Shown here in pieces: positions 1 to 10,006 of a DNA stretch of 64,000 bases. Within the stretch, counting starts at the first letter, position 1; every line of letters starts with the position of its first letter. The stretch lies in assembly GCA_051453625.1 (NCBI GenBank), contig JBOZIK010000001.1, positions 265,667,225 to 265,731,224 on the forward strand. Reading direction: 5' to 3'. This DNA is from Welwitschia mirabilis (taxonomy: Eukaryota; Gnetophyta; Gnetopsida; Welwitschiales). The position numbers and the translations under genes are program-made. The notes beneath the pieces were generated by a model. It searched no databases. It was given only the letters and a program-made list of their open reading frames with translations, and was not told where the DNA came from.

Positions 1-683
1 ATTATGATACTTTCTACTTTCCATTGACTCTTACTTAGATGTGAGGAGATATGAGGGGTTTCTTGTGCTTGGTAATGGATGTTACTAATGGATGATTATG
101 GCTAAGTAATTACTTTAGGAATTCCCTATATACTTGAGTATCCATATTGATTTATATTAATGTATATATGTATTATTATTAATTATGCATTAGAAATTTT
201 TATTAGGATTGGATCTTATAATCTTAAGAGTTCTTAACTAGCTTTCTCTTATATTTTTACATGTAGCTACTATGCATATGTATATATATGTATTTGTGTT
301 ACCTTTTAGTATTATCTCATCTCAGTTTAGTATCATACTCTTATTTTGATTAAGTTTAATATTAAGTTCATGCATTATTTATTGCATAGTTTCATGTAAA
401 TAACTACTCACATGCCTTTACCATAGATCATCTTGATCTAGCATCACTCATGTATATTACAGGAGATGAGAATAAGACCTAAGACATACCTATGTGTAAT
501 TTTAACTCCTTTGGATGAGTATACATAGGTATGATTACTTAAGTATTGATGCAACTACCCATCAACCATGAATTCACACCTTTATTATGTGTTCCTAATC
601 AAGATATTAGGAATTATATTTAAGTAAGTCTATCATGAAATTATTTAATAATATTAAGATTGAATGTTGTGTGTGTTAGGTGA
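1..683. repeat. Old dispersed repeat, partly chromovirus-LTR-like
   Basis: No coding potential is seen. The first ~110 bases (TTTCTTGTGCTTGG, then GGATGTTACTAATGGATGATTATGG) closely match the beginning of the long LTR-type repeat at 47575-47670 and, in reverse complement, 46340-46435. The rest diverges from those copies. It is probably a third, more distant member of that LTR family. It is interrupted at 683/684 by the Athila-like element E1, and the flank resumes at 12703. Confidence 0.5.
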
Positions 684-688
684 GCTAT
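684..688 (+). repeat. Target-site duplication of E1, left copy (GCTAT)
   Basis: GCTAT lies immediately before the degenerate LTR start TATTATGTCACCAAC. That start aligns base for base with TGTTGCATTGCCAAC of the 3' LTR, and every mismatch is a transition. The same pentamer follows the 3' LTR at 12698-12702. Confidence 0.85.
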
Positions 689-1800
689 TATTATGTCACC
701 AACTTATGTGTATTTGATAGGATATTCTGAGTTATTTTGTAGGCAAATTAATAGATAAATGATTAGTTCCCATGATAATGGAGAACCAAGATAAAAAGGA
801 TGGAAATACATAATTTCTAGATAAATTACAAGCATTCTATGAAGATATGAATAAATAATATTTTGGATGATAATTTATTGCAAACAACAAAGCAATTAGA
901 CTAACTAAAGATCCATAAAGGATCATCATCCACCTCATCATCTAGACGTAAGTACAGATGATCATGTAATTGGATGATGATAAGTCTCATAGGCAGTTGG
1001 ACATGCAGTTAAACTAGCAGCAAGCAAAGATCTATCTATCAGTCGACATCATCTCGATCAATCGTCTAGACAACCAGATGGATGACACTATTTTCTTATA
1101 CTTTCAATAAATATTCATGTAAGCTGTTGCCACTTAATTATGACTTTTATTTGCATGGTGGTTAGCTTTTTTCCTATGCTTTTCTATCAGTTTTCTCTCT
1201 TGTTTTGAGTCTATAAATAATGGTCTCCCCCTCGATTTCTAATCATCTTTGACAATACTTGACATACTCATGAGAGGAGATCAAAGGACTGGGGAACCAT
1301 TCTGTAATTTCAGAGAGATGTTCCCTTAGTGTTGGGTGTCATTTACTCCACTGAGGAATGACTATTTTATAATACAGATGTGATAGCATTTTTAATAATA
1401 AAATATTTTCTTTTTTTTTTAGATGTATGTATGATATTCTCCCTCATAGTTTATATTATTTGATATTCATTAATAAGCTTCTTTTCTGATATAGATTATG
1501 AGGATAACTTTGCCAAGATTGTGCTTGGTCAGTTAGGTGCATTTCTATTTCCTTTCCTAGATTAGACTTGTACAAATGTGTTTTATTTCATTTCCATGTA
1601 TTGTAAATTATTTATATAGGTTAGAGTTACTATATTTTTATTTTAAAAGAAACTCTTTTATTTCCATACTTTGGCCTTCAACGGAATTATGACATTTGAG
1701 TCACTCCCATCTATATTAGTATGTTACATTTGTGTATATTATTTGTGGTTGATAGGATTCTAATTAAGATGTAAATGTTGCATAAATATGCACTGTAACA
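689..1800 (+). repeat. E1 5' LTR
   Basis: 1112-bp LTR, the direct partner of 11587-12697. It starts with a decayed TG (TA) and ends in GCACTGTAACA directly before the PBS region. A TATA-like CTATAAATAA lies at 1211-1220, and AATAAAATATTTTC near 1398 could be a polyadenylation signal. It contains a decayed CpG palindrome TCGTCTAGACAA at 1062-1073. Divergence from the 3' LTR is visible throughout and consists mostly of transitions, indicating an old insertion. Confidence 0.9.
1211..1220 (+). promoter_or_regulatory. TATA-like box of the E1 5' LTR promoter
   Basis: CTATAAATAA, preceded by TTGAGT. The identical string occurs at 12108-12117 in the 3' LTR, and a related TATAAATAA-type string is present in the reverse LTR fragment near 4500. 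Assignment as a promoter is inferred from position and conservation between LTRs. Confidence 0.6.
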
Positions 1801-1803
1801 TCT

Positions 1804-1822
1804 TGGTGCCATTGCCAGGGAA
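1804..1822 (+). promoter_or_regulatory. E1 primer-binding site, tRNA-Asp type
   Basis: TGGTGCCATTGCCAGGGAA begins 3 nt after the 5' LTR. The complement of the 3' end of plant tRNA-Asp(GTC) is TGGCGCCGTTGCCGGGGAT. All three internal differences are at CpG positions (CG to TG or CA). This PBS is typical of Athila/Tat-type Ty3/gypsy elements. Confidence 0.9.
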
Positions 1823-2509
1823 GGATACTTAAAGTTCAAGAGTTATTATTGCTTCGGTAAATATTATAGATATTTGCTACAGTAGCAGTGTAACAGTACC
1901 TACTGTACATTTGTTTTGTTTCAAATTTTTTTGCTAACTTTTNNNNNNNNNNNNNNNNNNNNNNNNNNNNNNNNNNNNNNNNNNNNNNNNNNNNNNNNNN
2001 NNNNNNNNNNNNNNNNNNNNNNNNNNNNNNNNNNNNNNNNNNAGTGTAACAGTACCTACTGTACATTTGTTTTGTTTCAATTTTTTTTGCTAACTTTTTA
2101 TAGCATTAGTATCATCATCTCCTCCATCATTTAGATGTCACAGTGGATGATAGTCTTATTTTCTAGTTTCCCTTTTCTTATGGTTTCTATATTTCTATCA
2201 TTTAGGTTATCATCCAGACGATGTACAAGACAACACTTTCATAGATCCAAGATAGAGTATAAATGTTTAATATTGGAAAAAAGGAAAAATACCAAAGAGA
2301 GCAACTATTTATTGCTGAAAACATCAGAGAACGTTTGATAAATTTTGAAATAGAAACAAATTAAGGCAGTAAAGGTACATAATATTTTTAAATTCCTACA
2401 ATTTTTACTTTTTCTACAGAGTCTGATTTTGTTACTATGTTGACCTCTAATCAAAAACTTAAATAACCTATCTCTCTAAGTCCACCTCTTATCATCATAA
2501 TTCTTACTT
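1823..2509 (+). other. E1 leader, non-coding, with assembly gap
   Basis: Untranslated leader between the PBS and gag. It contains the 100-N run 1943-2042. The 56 bases before that run (1887-1942) are repeated almost exactly after it (2043-2098), so the gap most likely joins two unmerged, overlapping contig ends. No convincing reading frame is seen. Confidence 0.6.
1943..2042. other. Assembly gap, 100 N, duplicated flanks
   Basis: Exactly 100 N. The left flank AGTGTAACAGTACCTACTG... recurs immediately to the right with one small indel in the T tract. This is consistent with a default-size scaffold gap placed over a real overlap. Confidence 0.9.
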
Positions 2510-3530
2510 CTACTCCTTCTAAACCCAATACTCATGCTGCCTTAAGAGATTTGATAGTAAACAAAAAACATGAAATATAAAATCCTTTTGACTTACCTCC
2601 TGGTGATGATGTAGAATTTCAAAACTTAAATGCTTACCCTACCTTTAGTGGAGAGCCTGATGACAATCTTTTGCAACACATAGCCGAAATTGAGTAACTT
2701 ATACTTACTTCTAGAAATAGTAAAAAATGAATAAGTTATATAACCTACATGATTATCTTTCCCACCACCTTGAGAGATAAAGCAAAGCTTTGGCTTAAAA
2801 AAATTCCCCAAAAGAGCCTTAAATCTTGGAGTCAAGTTGAAAAAGCCTTTATAAAGAGATTCACAAATGAAACCACCATCCAAAAGCATAAGAAAGAAGT
2901 CATAAACTTTCAACAATTACTTAATGAGGAATATGCCTTTGCTTATGAGCGATTCTTTGTTTTTTTACATTCAAACCCCGTAGATGCCTTTTCAAAGGTA
3001 GAGTTAATTGACTATTTTTATAGTGGATTGAACAGTTATACCAAGCAAGTCAGAGATTTTTCTTATAGAAACTACCTATTAAACCAAACCTTAAATGATG
3101 CTTAAAAGGTATTATAAGATTTAATGGAAGTAAGTTAAACTTGGCCTAAACCCTCCTTTAGAAAAAACCAAACAGTAGGTCAAATCATTAAAGATCTAAA
3201 AGAAATCAAACATGAGAAGAAAGAAACTAAAATAGAAAATGAACCAACTAGTATCATTAAGGATTTCACTTCTACCTTAGAGAAATACACCCAAATGATT
3301 CTTGATGCTAAAGTGGCAATCGAGAAGAGTAAAGTTGTTGTTCCAATATGCGATTTGTGTAAAGATAGTTACCATGTTACAAAAGATTGCCCTTTACTTC
3401 CTACTTACAAAGAGAGAATCTATGAAGAAGTTTGCACCTTTGATCAAAGACTTTCCAACTACATGAAAAACCCCAACCAAAGAAAAGTCCAAAGTCACAA
3501 TTTTCAAAATAGGATGAGTGAGTAATCAAA
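2510..3530 (+). pseudogene. E1 gag remnant (copy A of its 3' part)
   Basis: Decayed nucleocapsid gene. An N-terminal block near 2519-2690 reads like the E2 and E3 gags (NPN..., NKK.EI, NLNAYPTFSGEPDDN) but carries TAA stops at Gln positions. The retrotransposon gag core is clearest at 2749-3105 (118 codons open), with LRDKAKLWL followed by SLKSWSQVEKAFIKRF, the usual plant gypsy gag pattern. A CCHC zinc knuckle with C-x2-C-x4-H-x4-C spacing (CDLC, then H, then KDC) lies at 3349-3390. The product would have packaged element RNA in virus-like particles. Stops and frame breaks make it non-functional. Confidence 0.85.
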
Positions 3531-3929
3531 TTCTAGAAATTTCCAAACACATCATCCTAACTTTCAGCCTTTCAGAAATAGATTTTGAACATCTAAAATT
3601 TCAATACAACCATGCAAATAACTTGGCAATATCTTCCAACTCCCAAAACCATAGTGATCCTCTTAGGAATTCAATTGAAAAAATAAGAAAAACTCAAGAG
3701 AAAACAAATAAAAACATAGAAAATATTGTAAGTATTTTACAATAAACCATGCTTGCCAATCAAAGATCATAAGGTACCCTTACCACTTAACCTTTACCAA
3801 ATCCTAATGAAGTAAGAAAAGATTGTAAGGTGGTGATAAGGACTGGAAATAACATAATCTATGAGGCATCAACTTCCCAAAATGACAAAAATAATGAGGA
3901 AGAGGACATAAAAATCTTAGAAAACCATT
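3256..3929 (+). repeat. Duplicated gag 3' segment, copy A
   Basis: Begins TCATTAAGGATTTCACTTC and runs through the zinc knuckle and a Gln/Asn-rich tail to AAAAACCATT-type sequence. It matches 4806-5480 in the same orientation, with many scattered substitutions; by eye identity is well below allelic level. Copy A stops abruptly where the reverse LTR at 3930 begins. Confidence 0.8.
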
Positions 3930-4705
3930 TGTTATGGTGTGTATTTATACAATGTTTCACTCTTCGATCACAATCCTGTTAATTATAAATAAGATGCAAA
4001 ATATAGCATGCTAGTATATACAGAGTGATCAGAATGTTGTAATTCTATCAAAAGCCAATGGTATGGATAATAAAGAGTTGATTTCAAGAGAGAAATATGT
4101 AAATTTAATCTATTGAATTAAATTACAATGCATGGAATTGAAATAACGATGCAAAACTAACCTATAAAATTGAAATAGCGATGCACCTAAACTAATTAAG
4201 CTTAACCTTAACAAAGGCTGCCCTCATAATCTGTATAATTAAATAAACTTATTACAAATCTAGAACAACATAAACTATAAGGGATAAGTTCCTGCAAGTA
4301 TTAATAAAAAGGATAATTCATATTAAAAATATAAAAAACATCTATATCACAAAGTAGTCATTTCTCAATTGAGAATATGTAGCCCAAGACCAAGGTAACG
4401 TCTCTCTGGATTACAAGATGGTTCTTTGGTTCCAAGATCTCCTATCACAAGAATATCAGGTACTATCGAAGATGATTAGGGATCAAGGGGGATATCTTTA
4501 TTTATAGATAGAAAGAAAAAGTAAACTGACAAAAAGGTAAAGTAGAAACTTTAGCTAACATGCATAAGAAAATCGTAATAAATAGACGACAACTCAGGAA
4601 TACATTCTATAAAACTATGGGAGAACAGTGTCATCCTTCTAGTCGTCCAGATGATGGAGGAGATAACAGGGATTGAAGATGAGTTATCTGCTTAGCTTTT
4701 AGTTT
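3930..4705 (-). repeat. Reverse-oriented Athila-like LTR fragment inside E1 gag
   Basis: The left edge TGTTATGGTGTGTATTTATAC corresponds to the reversed LTR terminus seen at 63736 and 39144. The body contains the reversed family block AACCTTAACAAAGGCTGCCC (compare 52803 and 39587), a reversed TATA-like string near 4500, and a decayed palindrome TCGTCCAGATGA at 4643-4654. About 776 of ~1110 bp are present before the N run. It could be a solo LTR or the end of an element inserted into gag; the far edge is lost in the gap. Confidence 0.8.
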
Positions 4706-4805
4706 NNNNNNNNNNNNNNNNNNNNNNNNNNNNNNNNNNNNNNNNNNNNNNNNNNNNNNNNNNNNNNNNNNNNNNNNNNNNNNNNNNNNNNNNNNNNNNN
4801 NNNNN
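4706..4805. other. Assembly gap, 100 N
   Basis: Exactly 100 N, between the reverse LTR fragment and the second copy of the gag 3' segment. Sequence after the gap restarts upstream of where gag copy A stopped. The join is therefore not simple continuation. Confidence 0.9.
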
Positions 4806-5480
4806 TCATTAAGGATTTCACTTCTATCTTTGATAAATATACTCAAAGGATCCTTAATATAAAGTGGCAACTGTGAAGAGTAAAGTTGTTATTCCAACAT
4901 GTGATTTGTGTGAAGATAGTTACCATGTCACAAAAGATTGCCCTTTATGTCCTACTTATAAAGAAAGAATCTATAAGAAAGTTTGCATCTTTAATTAAAG
5001 ACCTTCCAAATACATGCAAAACTACAACCAAAGATAAGTATAAAATTATAATTTTCAAAATATGATGAGTGAGCAAGTAAATTCTAGAAATTTTCAAATA
5101 CATCATCCTAACTTCCAGCCTTTCAGAAATAGTTTTGAACATATAAACTTCCAATTCAACCATCCAAATAACTTGGCAAGGTTTTTCAACTCCCAAAACC
5201 ATAGTGATCCTCTTAGTAGTTCCATTGAGGAGTTGAGAAAAACTCAAGAGAAAACAAATGCAAACAAAGAAAATATTGTAAGTCTCTTACAAAAAACCAT
5301 TCTTGTCAATTAAAAACCACAAGGAACCCTTTCCACTCAACCTTTACTGACCCTAATAAAGTAAGAAAAGATTGTAAGGTGATGACAAGGAGTGGAAATG
5401 ATACAACCATGAGGCTTCAACTTCCCAAAATGACAAAAATAATGAGGGAGAGGACATAAAAATCCTAGAAAACCATTCCT
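4806..5480 (+). pseudogene. E1 gag 3' part, copy B, zinc knuckle retained
   Basis: Second, diverged copy of 3256-3929. The CCHC knuckle is intact at 4900-4941 (CDLC, EDSY, H, VTKD, C). Downstream, 5062-5313 is open for 83 codons over the Gln/Asn-rich tail (repeated NF/QFNHPNN-type text and EELRKTQEKTN). This copy continues without a break into the protease region, so it is the copy co-linear with pol. Stops elsewhere (for example TAA at Gln positions near 4997) show it is dead. Confidence 0.8.
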
Positions 5481-5739
5481 TCCCTTCTTTACTTAGCAAC
5501 AAAAAGAAAGATCCTTTATTAAAAAAACTTACTACCCCATGGCTTGATGGGCTTAATACAAACCCCATCTTCGATGATCGTTTGAAAGCCTTAATGCAAA
5601 ATGTGAGCATCAACTTACCTTTTTTGAAAATTTTCCAAGAGAACTGAAAATACTCTAAGCTATGGAAAGACTTAATAAGAAGAAAACAAAAATAAACCAT
5701 TCCTAGTAAAGTCTTTCTAGCTCAATCCATTAGCAACTT

Positions 5740-6256
5740 GGTTTACAAAAAATGTCCAAGGTTTAAAGATCTAGGGGTAGTAACTATTAGTGTCACTTTA
5801 GAAGAAAACTGAAGAATTAAAAAGGCCTTAATAAACATAGGAGCTAATGTCAATATTATGCCCTTGTACATCTGTCAACATCTTGAGTTGGAAGAAAGAG
5901 TAGAGCCTACATGCATTATCTTGGAGTTAGCCAATATATTTGTGAAGAAACCTTTAGGTGTGATCAAGGACTTGGTCATTTAAATAGAGGAATATTTCTA
6001 TCCAATTGATGTAGTTATTTTAGAAGTTTAGTATTATGGTGGATATCCACTACTTCTAGGTAGAGCTTTTTATGTAATAGCCCATTACATAATAGATACA
6101 AGGACCAGATTAATGAAGTGCCATTTTGGAAACAAACAATTTTCAATAAGAGTGTTTGATGTGGCCGAAAAAGATTTATATAATAATTTAGGTTTGGAGG
6201 AAGAAATAAAAACAACCCTATTTTTACAACACCTTCCACTTGAGAAGAGATAATCC
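5740..6256 (+). pseudogene. E1 aspartic protease remnant
   Basis: The region after gag encodes a decayed retropepsin-like domain. The active-site motif normally D-x-G-A reads ALINIGANVNIMP starting at 5825, so the catalytic Asp has become Asn (a G-to-A change). A downstream LLGRAF near 6053, matching the usual LLGRPF-type motif of gypsy proteases, supports the call. It would have processed the Gag-Pol polyprotein. Several in-frame stops are present. Confidence 0.75.
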
Positions 6257-6704
6257 ATGCTTCATGAGCCAATCTTGTTTGATGATCAAATGGAAGTAGA
6301 CTATCTTTATATGCTTAAAGAACAACTTGAGTTTGATCATCTCTCAACTAAGTATTCTGATCTGAGAAGGAGTAAGTCTGAGTTTGTAACCTATTTTGAA
6401 GTCTTAGAATTTGTAAATCCTAAGAATTCTTGTGTTGAGGTTAGTCATTTACTATTGACACCTGGACAATATTTTACTTTTCTAAAAATTTTCTAGAAAT
6501 TAGAAGTCTAAATCTTAACTTGAATCTGAAACCTTTAGCTAGTGGACTAAAATACATTTTTCTGAATAGAGATCTGAGTAAAACTTTGATTATCAATAAA
6601 AATCTCTCATCTTAATAAGAAACCAATCTTATTTCTCTCCTAGAATCAAAGGTTCATGCATTTGTTTAGTCTCATAATGATTTATCAGCCATTTTAACTT
6701 CCAT
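6257..6704 (+). pseudogene. E1 pol linker between protease and RT
   Basis: Open for 79 codons at 6257-6496 in the same pol order, with sequence rich in acidic residues and no recognised motif. It lies between protease and RT and probably represents the poorly conserved linker of the polyprotein. It is broken by stops after 6496. Confidence 0.45.
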
Positions 6705-7355
6705 TATGTAATATAAAATCTACCTTAAAGAAAATGCAAAACCTTTGAGGAAACCCCAATGTAGCCTAAATCCAGCCCTAAGGTAAATTGTAAAAGATAA
6801 AATCATAAAACTTATGGACACTGGAATAATTTACTCTATTACTGATAGTAAGTGAGTTAGTCCCTTAACAGTAGTACCTAAAAAGGGTGGAAGATGGTGT
6901 AAGTGCATAGACTTCCAAAAACTAAATGAGATAACCAAAAAAGACCACTATCCTTTTTATTGATCAAATAATTGATAGGATTTAGGGACATGCTTTTTAC
7001 TATTTTTTTGACTGTCATAGTGGTTATAATTAAGTTTGCATTGCCATTGAGGACCAAGCTAAAACTACTTTTACTTCTCCTTTTGATACCTTTAGATGCA
7101 TGCCTTTTAGACTTTGCAATGCTCTCGATACCTTTCAATGTGCTATGATGAGTATTTTTTCTAATATGCTTGAGGATTCCATTGAGATTTTCATGGATGA
7201 CTTTTCTATCTATGCCAAAGATTTTGAAAAAATCTTAGATTATTTAGAAAAAGTCTTAGATTGATGTATTACTAGTGGCCTCCACTTGAGTTGGAAAAAG
7301 AGTTATTTTCTTATAGAGAGTGGTATTATTTTAGGTCACCACATTTCTTAAGAGG
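6705..7355 (+). pseudogene. E1 reverse transcriptase remnant
   Basis: Recognisable Ty3/gypsy RT. An N-terminal block at about 6800-6960 has GIIYSITDSK, then a TGA at the expected Trp, then VSPL, VVPKKGG and the KLNE motif. A later block has PFDTFRCMPFRLCNA at about 7080-7125. The catalytic box is FMDD (7190-7201), with both Asp retained. Further on are SGLHLSWKK and ILGHHIS before the N run. The enzyme would have copied element RNA into DNA. The frame is broken by TGA/TAG at Trp and Gln positions and by indels. Confidence 0.9.
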
Positions 7356-7516
7356 NNNNNNNNNNNNNNNNNNNNNNNNNNNNNNNNNNNNNNNNNNNNN
7401 NNNNNNNNNNNNNNNNNNNNNNNNNNNNNNNNNNNNNNNNNNNNNNNNNNNNNNNNNNNNNNNNNNNNNNNNNNNNNNNNNNNNNNNNNNNNNNNNNNNN
7501 NNNNNNNNNNNNNNNN
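7356..7516. other. Assembly gap, 161 N, between RT and RNase H
   Basis: Removes the C-terminal part of RT. The 510-bp island that follows (7517-8026) is bounded on its other side by another N run. Confidence 0.9.
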
Positions 7517-8026
7517 ATGCCAAATTCAAATGGGATGAATCTTATCAAATTTCTTTTAATTGCCTTATACATAGATTGTCTCATGCTCTTATATTAATGA
7601 GACCTAATTAGGCATATGACTTTGAGCTTATGTGTGATGCTAATAATTTTGCCATGGGTGGGATTCTTTACTAAAAGTATGAGAAGGACTTCAAAGTTAT
7701 ATCTTACCATAGCAAGTCATTGTCTAAGGCTCACATGAACTACACTACTATAGAAAAAGAAATACTTGCCATTATCATTTTCCTTGATTCTCTTAGATAC
7801 TATCTTTTAGGCTTTCACATGAATGTTTATACCAATTATGTTGCCATTCATTACCTTATGAATACGAAATACTCTAGTGCCCGTTTGATTAGATGGATCC
7901 TTCTTATGCAAGAATTTAATTTGATCATCATAGAAAATAAATAAGCATAATTCTATTACCAATCTTTGTCTCAACTTCTTTCTCCTCTAGATGGCATTCT
8001 CATTGGTGATTCCTTTCCTAATGAGA
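7517..8026 (+). pseudogene. RNase H remnant, copy A (island between two gaps)
   Basis: Encodes the connection/RNase H domain of a Ty3/gypsy polyprotein: FKWDESYQ..F, a DFELMCDANNFAMGG block holding the first catalytic Asp, VISYHSK, then YTTIEKEILAI and LRYYLLGF; 7720-7944 is open for 74 codons. It matches 8126-8640 along its whole length with roughly one substitution in seven. Because the island lies wholly between two N runs, it may be a misplaced paralogous contig rather than a true tandem duplication. Confidence 0.8.
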
Positions 8027-8125
8027 NNNNNNNNNNNNNNNNNNNNNNNNNNNNNNNNNNNNNNNNNNNNNNNNNNNNNNNNNNNNNNNNNNNNNNNNNN
8101 NNNNNNNNNNNNNNNNNNNNNNNNN
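8027..8125. other. Assembly gap, 99 N, duplicated flanks
   Basis: The left flank (7517-8026) and right flank (8126-8640) are the same RNase H segment. Confidence 0.9.
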
Positions 8126-8720
8126 AATTCAAATGGAATGAATCTTGTCAAATTGCTTTCAATAGGCTTAAACATAGATTGTCTCATGCTCCTATAGTAA
8201 TGGGACCCAATTGGGCACTTGACTTTGAGCTTATGTGTGATGCTAATAATTTTACCATGGGTGGGGTTCTTTTCCAAAAGTATGAGAAAGACTTCAAAGT
8301 TATATCTTACCATATCAAGTAATTGTTTAGAGCTCAGATAAATTACACTACTACACAAAAATAAATGCTTGCCATTATCTTTTACCTTGATTCTCTTAGA
8401 TACTATCTTTTAGACTTTCATATAAATGTTTATACCAACCACACTGTTATTTGTTACCTCATGATCAAAAAAGACTCTAGTGCTCGTTTGATTAGATGGA
8501 TCCTTCTTGTGCAATAATTCAATTTAACCATCATAAATAAATCAAGGAAGTATAATTCTATTGCTGATCATTTGTCTTGACTTCATCCTCCTCCAGATGA
8601 CATTCTTATAAATGATTCCTTTTCTAATAAGTAGCTTTTTGCTGTTTCTTCTTCTCATTCTCCTCTATTGTATGCTAACATTGTCAAATATCTTATAATC
8701 TTAAAAACACCACAACATTG
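8126..8720 (+). pseudogene. RNase H remnant, copy B, co-linear with integrase
   Basis: Second RNase H copy: FKWNESCQIAFNRLKHRLSH, DFELMCDANNFTMGGVLFQ, VISYH, then a run with TAA/TGA stops, then a block reading NSIADHLS near 8557. It passes without a gap into the integrase region, so this is the copy expected in a normal pol order. It would have removed RNA from the RNA/DNA hybrid. Stops at former Gln codons inactivate it. Confidence 0.85.
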
Positions 8721-10006
8721 GACCTATCACCAGCGTAAATTCTTTCTCCATCATATAAGTGACAATAAGTGGATTGACCCACATTTATACCATAAGTGTA
8801 AAGACTAGATTATAAGAAAATGTATGCCCAATTGGGAAATACTTGAGATTCTTCATCTTTGTCATAGTGGTATTTATGGAGGATATTTTAGTAGGATATT
8901 TTAGTGGACATAAAACTTCCATGAAAATCCTGCATTCTAGTTTTTACTAGCTTTCTCTTTTTCAAGATTCATATGATTTTGTTAGAAGGTGTAATTCTTG
9001 TCAGTGTTTTTGTAGTCTTGTTCATTCACAGGAGATGCTCCTTAGACCTATTCTTAAGTGTAAGCCTTTTGATTGTTAGGGTATTGATTTCATGAGCCCT
9101 ATTGACCCACTTTCTTATAATAAAAATTACATTTTAGTAGTTGTTGATTATGTGACTAAATGAGTTAAAGCCATACTGACTTGTTTGAATGATTTCCAGA
9201 CTATCTGTCATTTTTTTCGATCTCATATCTTTTAGAGATTTGGTTTTCCTAGAATAATCATTAGTGATTAGGGTACTCATTTCATCAATTCGCTTTTCAA
9301 GAAACTTCTTCTATTCATGGAAATTGAACATAGAATAGCTTATGCTTATCATCCTCAAATGAATGGACAAGCTAAAAATACTAATAGAGAAATAAAGAAA
9401 ATGCTTCAAAAACTTGTATTTATTAATAAAAAAACTTGGACTTCTAAACTTAATGATATACTTTGGGTCTACCATACTACTTGACATACTTCTCTTAATT
9501 TCTCACCTTACGAACTTATTTACAATAAAGTATGTGTCTTACCTGTTGATATGTATTACAATTCTTATCATACAGCTCATCAACTCAATCTTGTAGACTT
9601 TGTTAAAAATATTAAATATAGGTTATCATAATTAAATCATCTTGATGAAAAAAGGACTAGTGCCATACATCGTCAATTGATTCATAAAGCCCAAGCAAAG
9701 TTCAAACATGATAAAAGGATTTTTCATAAAAATTTTGAGCCAAGTTAAGTTATGTTCTTATATAACACTAAAATTCATATTTTAACTAAGAAGTTAACCT
9801 CTAAATGGTTAGGTCTTTATCTTGTACAGAAAGTGCATTTTAATGGCTTAGTTAAAATTTTAGATTTAGAGATTAAAGAGATTCAGAAGATTAATGGACA
9901 ATGGTTAAAATTATATGATGGATCTTTAGATACAACCATGAACATGATAGAAGCACTTTTTTGGTGGCTCCCCTTAGTGAGGAGGACTTCCTCTATCATT
10001 GTTTAA
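8721..10006 (+). pseudogene. E1 integrase remnant, catalytic Glu changed to Lys
   Basis: The N-terminal zinc-binding region is recognisable: LCHSGIYGGYF near 8852, and CNSCQ near 8990. The core follows: first catalytic Asp in GIDF (codon 9086-9088), second Asp in ISD-stop-GTHF (codon 9266-9268, with TAG where Gln is expected), and HPQMNGQA near 9350. The residue 36 positions after the second Asp, normally Glu, is Lys (9374-9376), a G-to-A change that alone abolishes strand transfer. The C-terminal part (9752-10006, open for 84 codons) includes LTSKWLGLYLVQKV, the usual GPF/Y-like region. It would have inserted the cDNA into the genome. Confidence 0.9.

Noticed and set aside
2135-2338. 67-codon frame before gag
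   Set aside because: No similarity to any family copy and no motif; lies in the decayed leader.
5353-5700. 115-codon minus-strand frame
   Set aside because: Antisense shadow of the gag-protease junction of E1.
7291-8358. Open frames running through N runs at 7356-7516 and 8027-8125
   Set aside because: Open only because N is not read as a stop; real content is RT and RNase H remnants.
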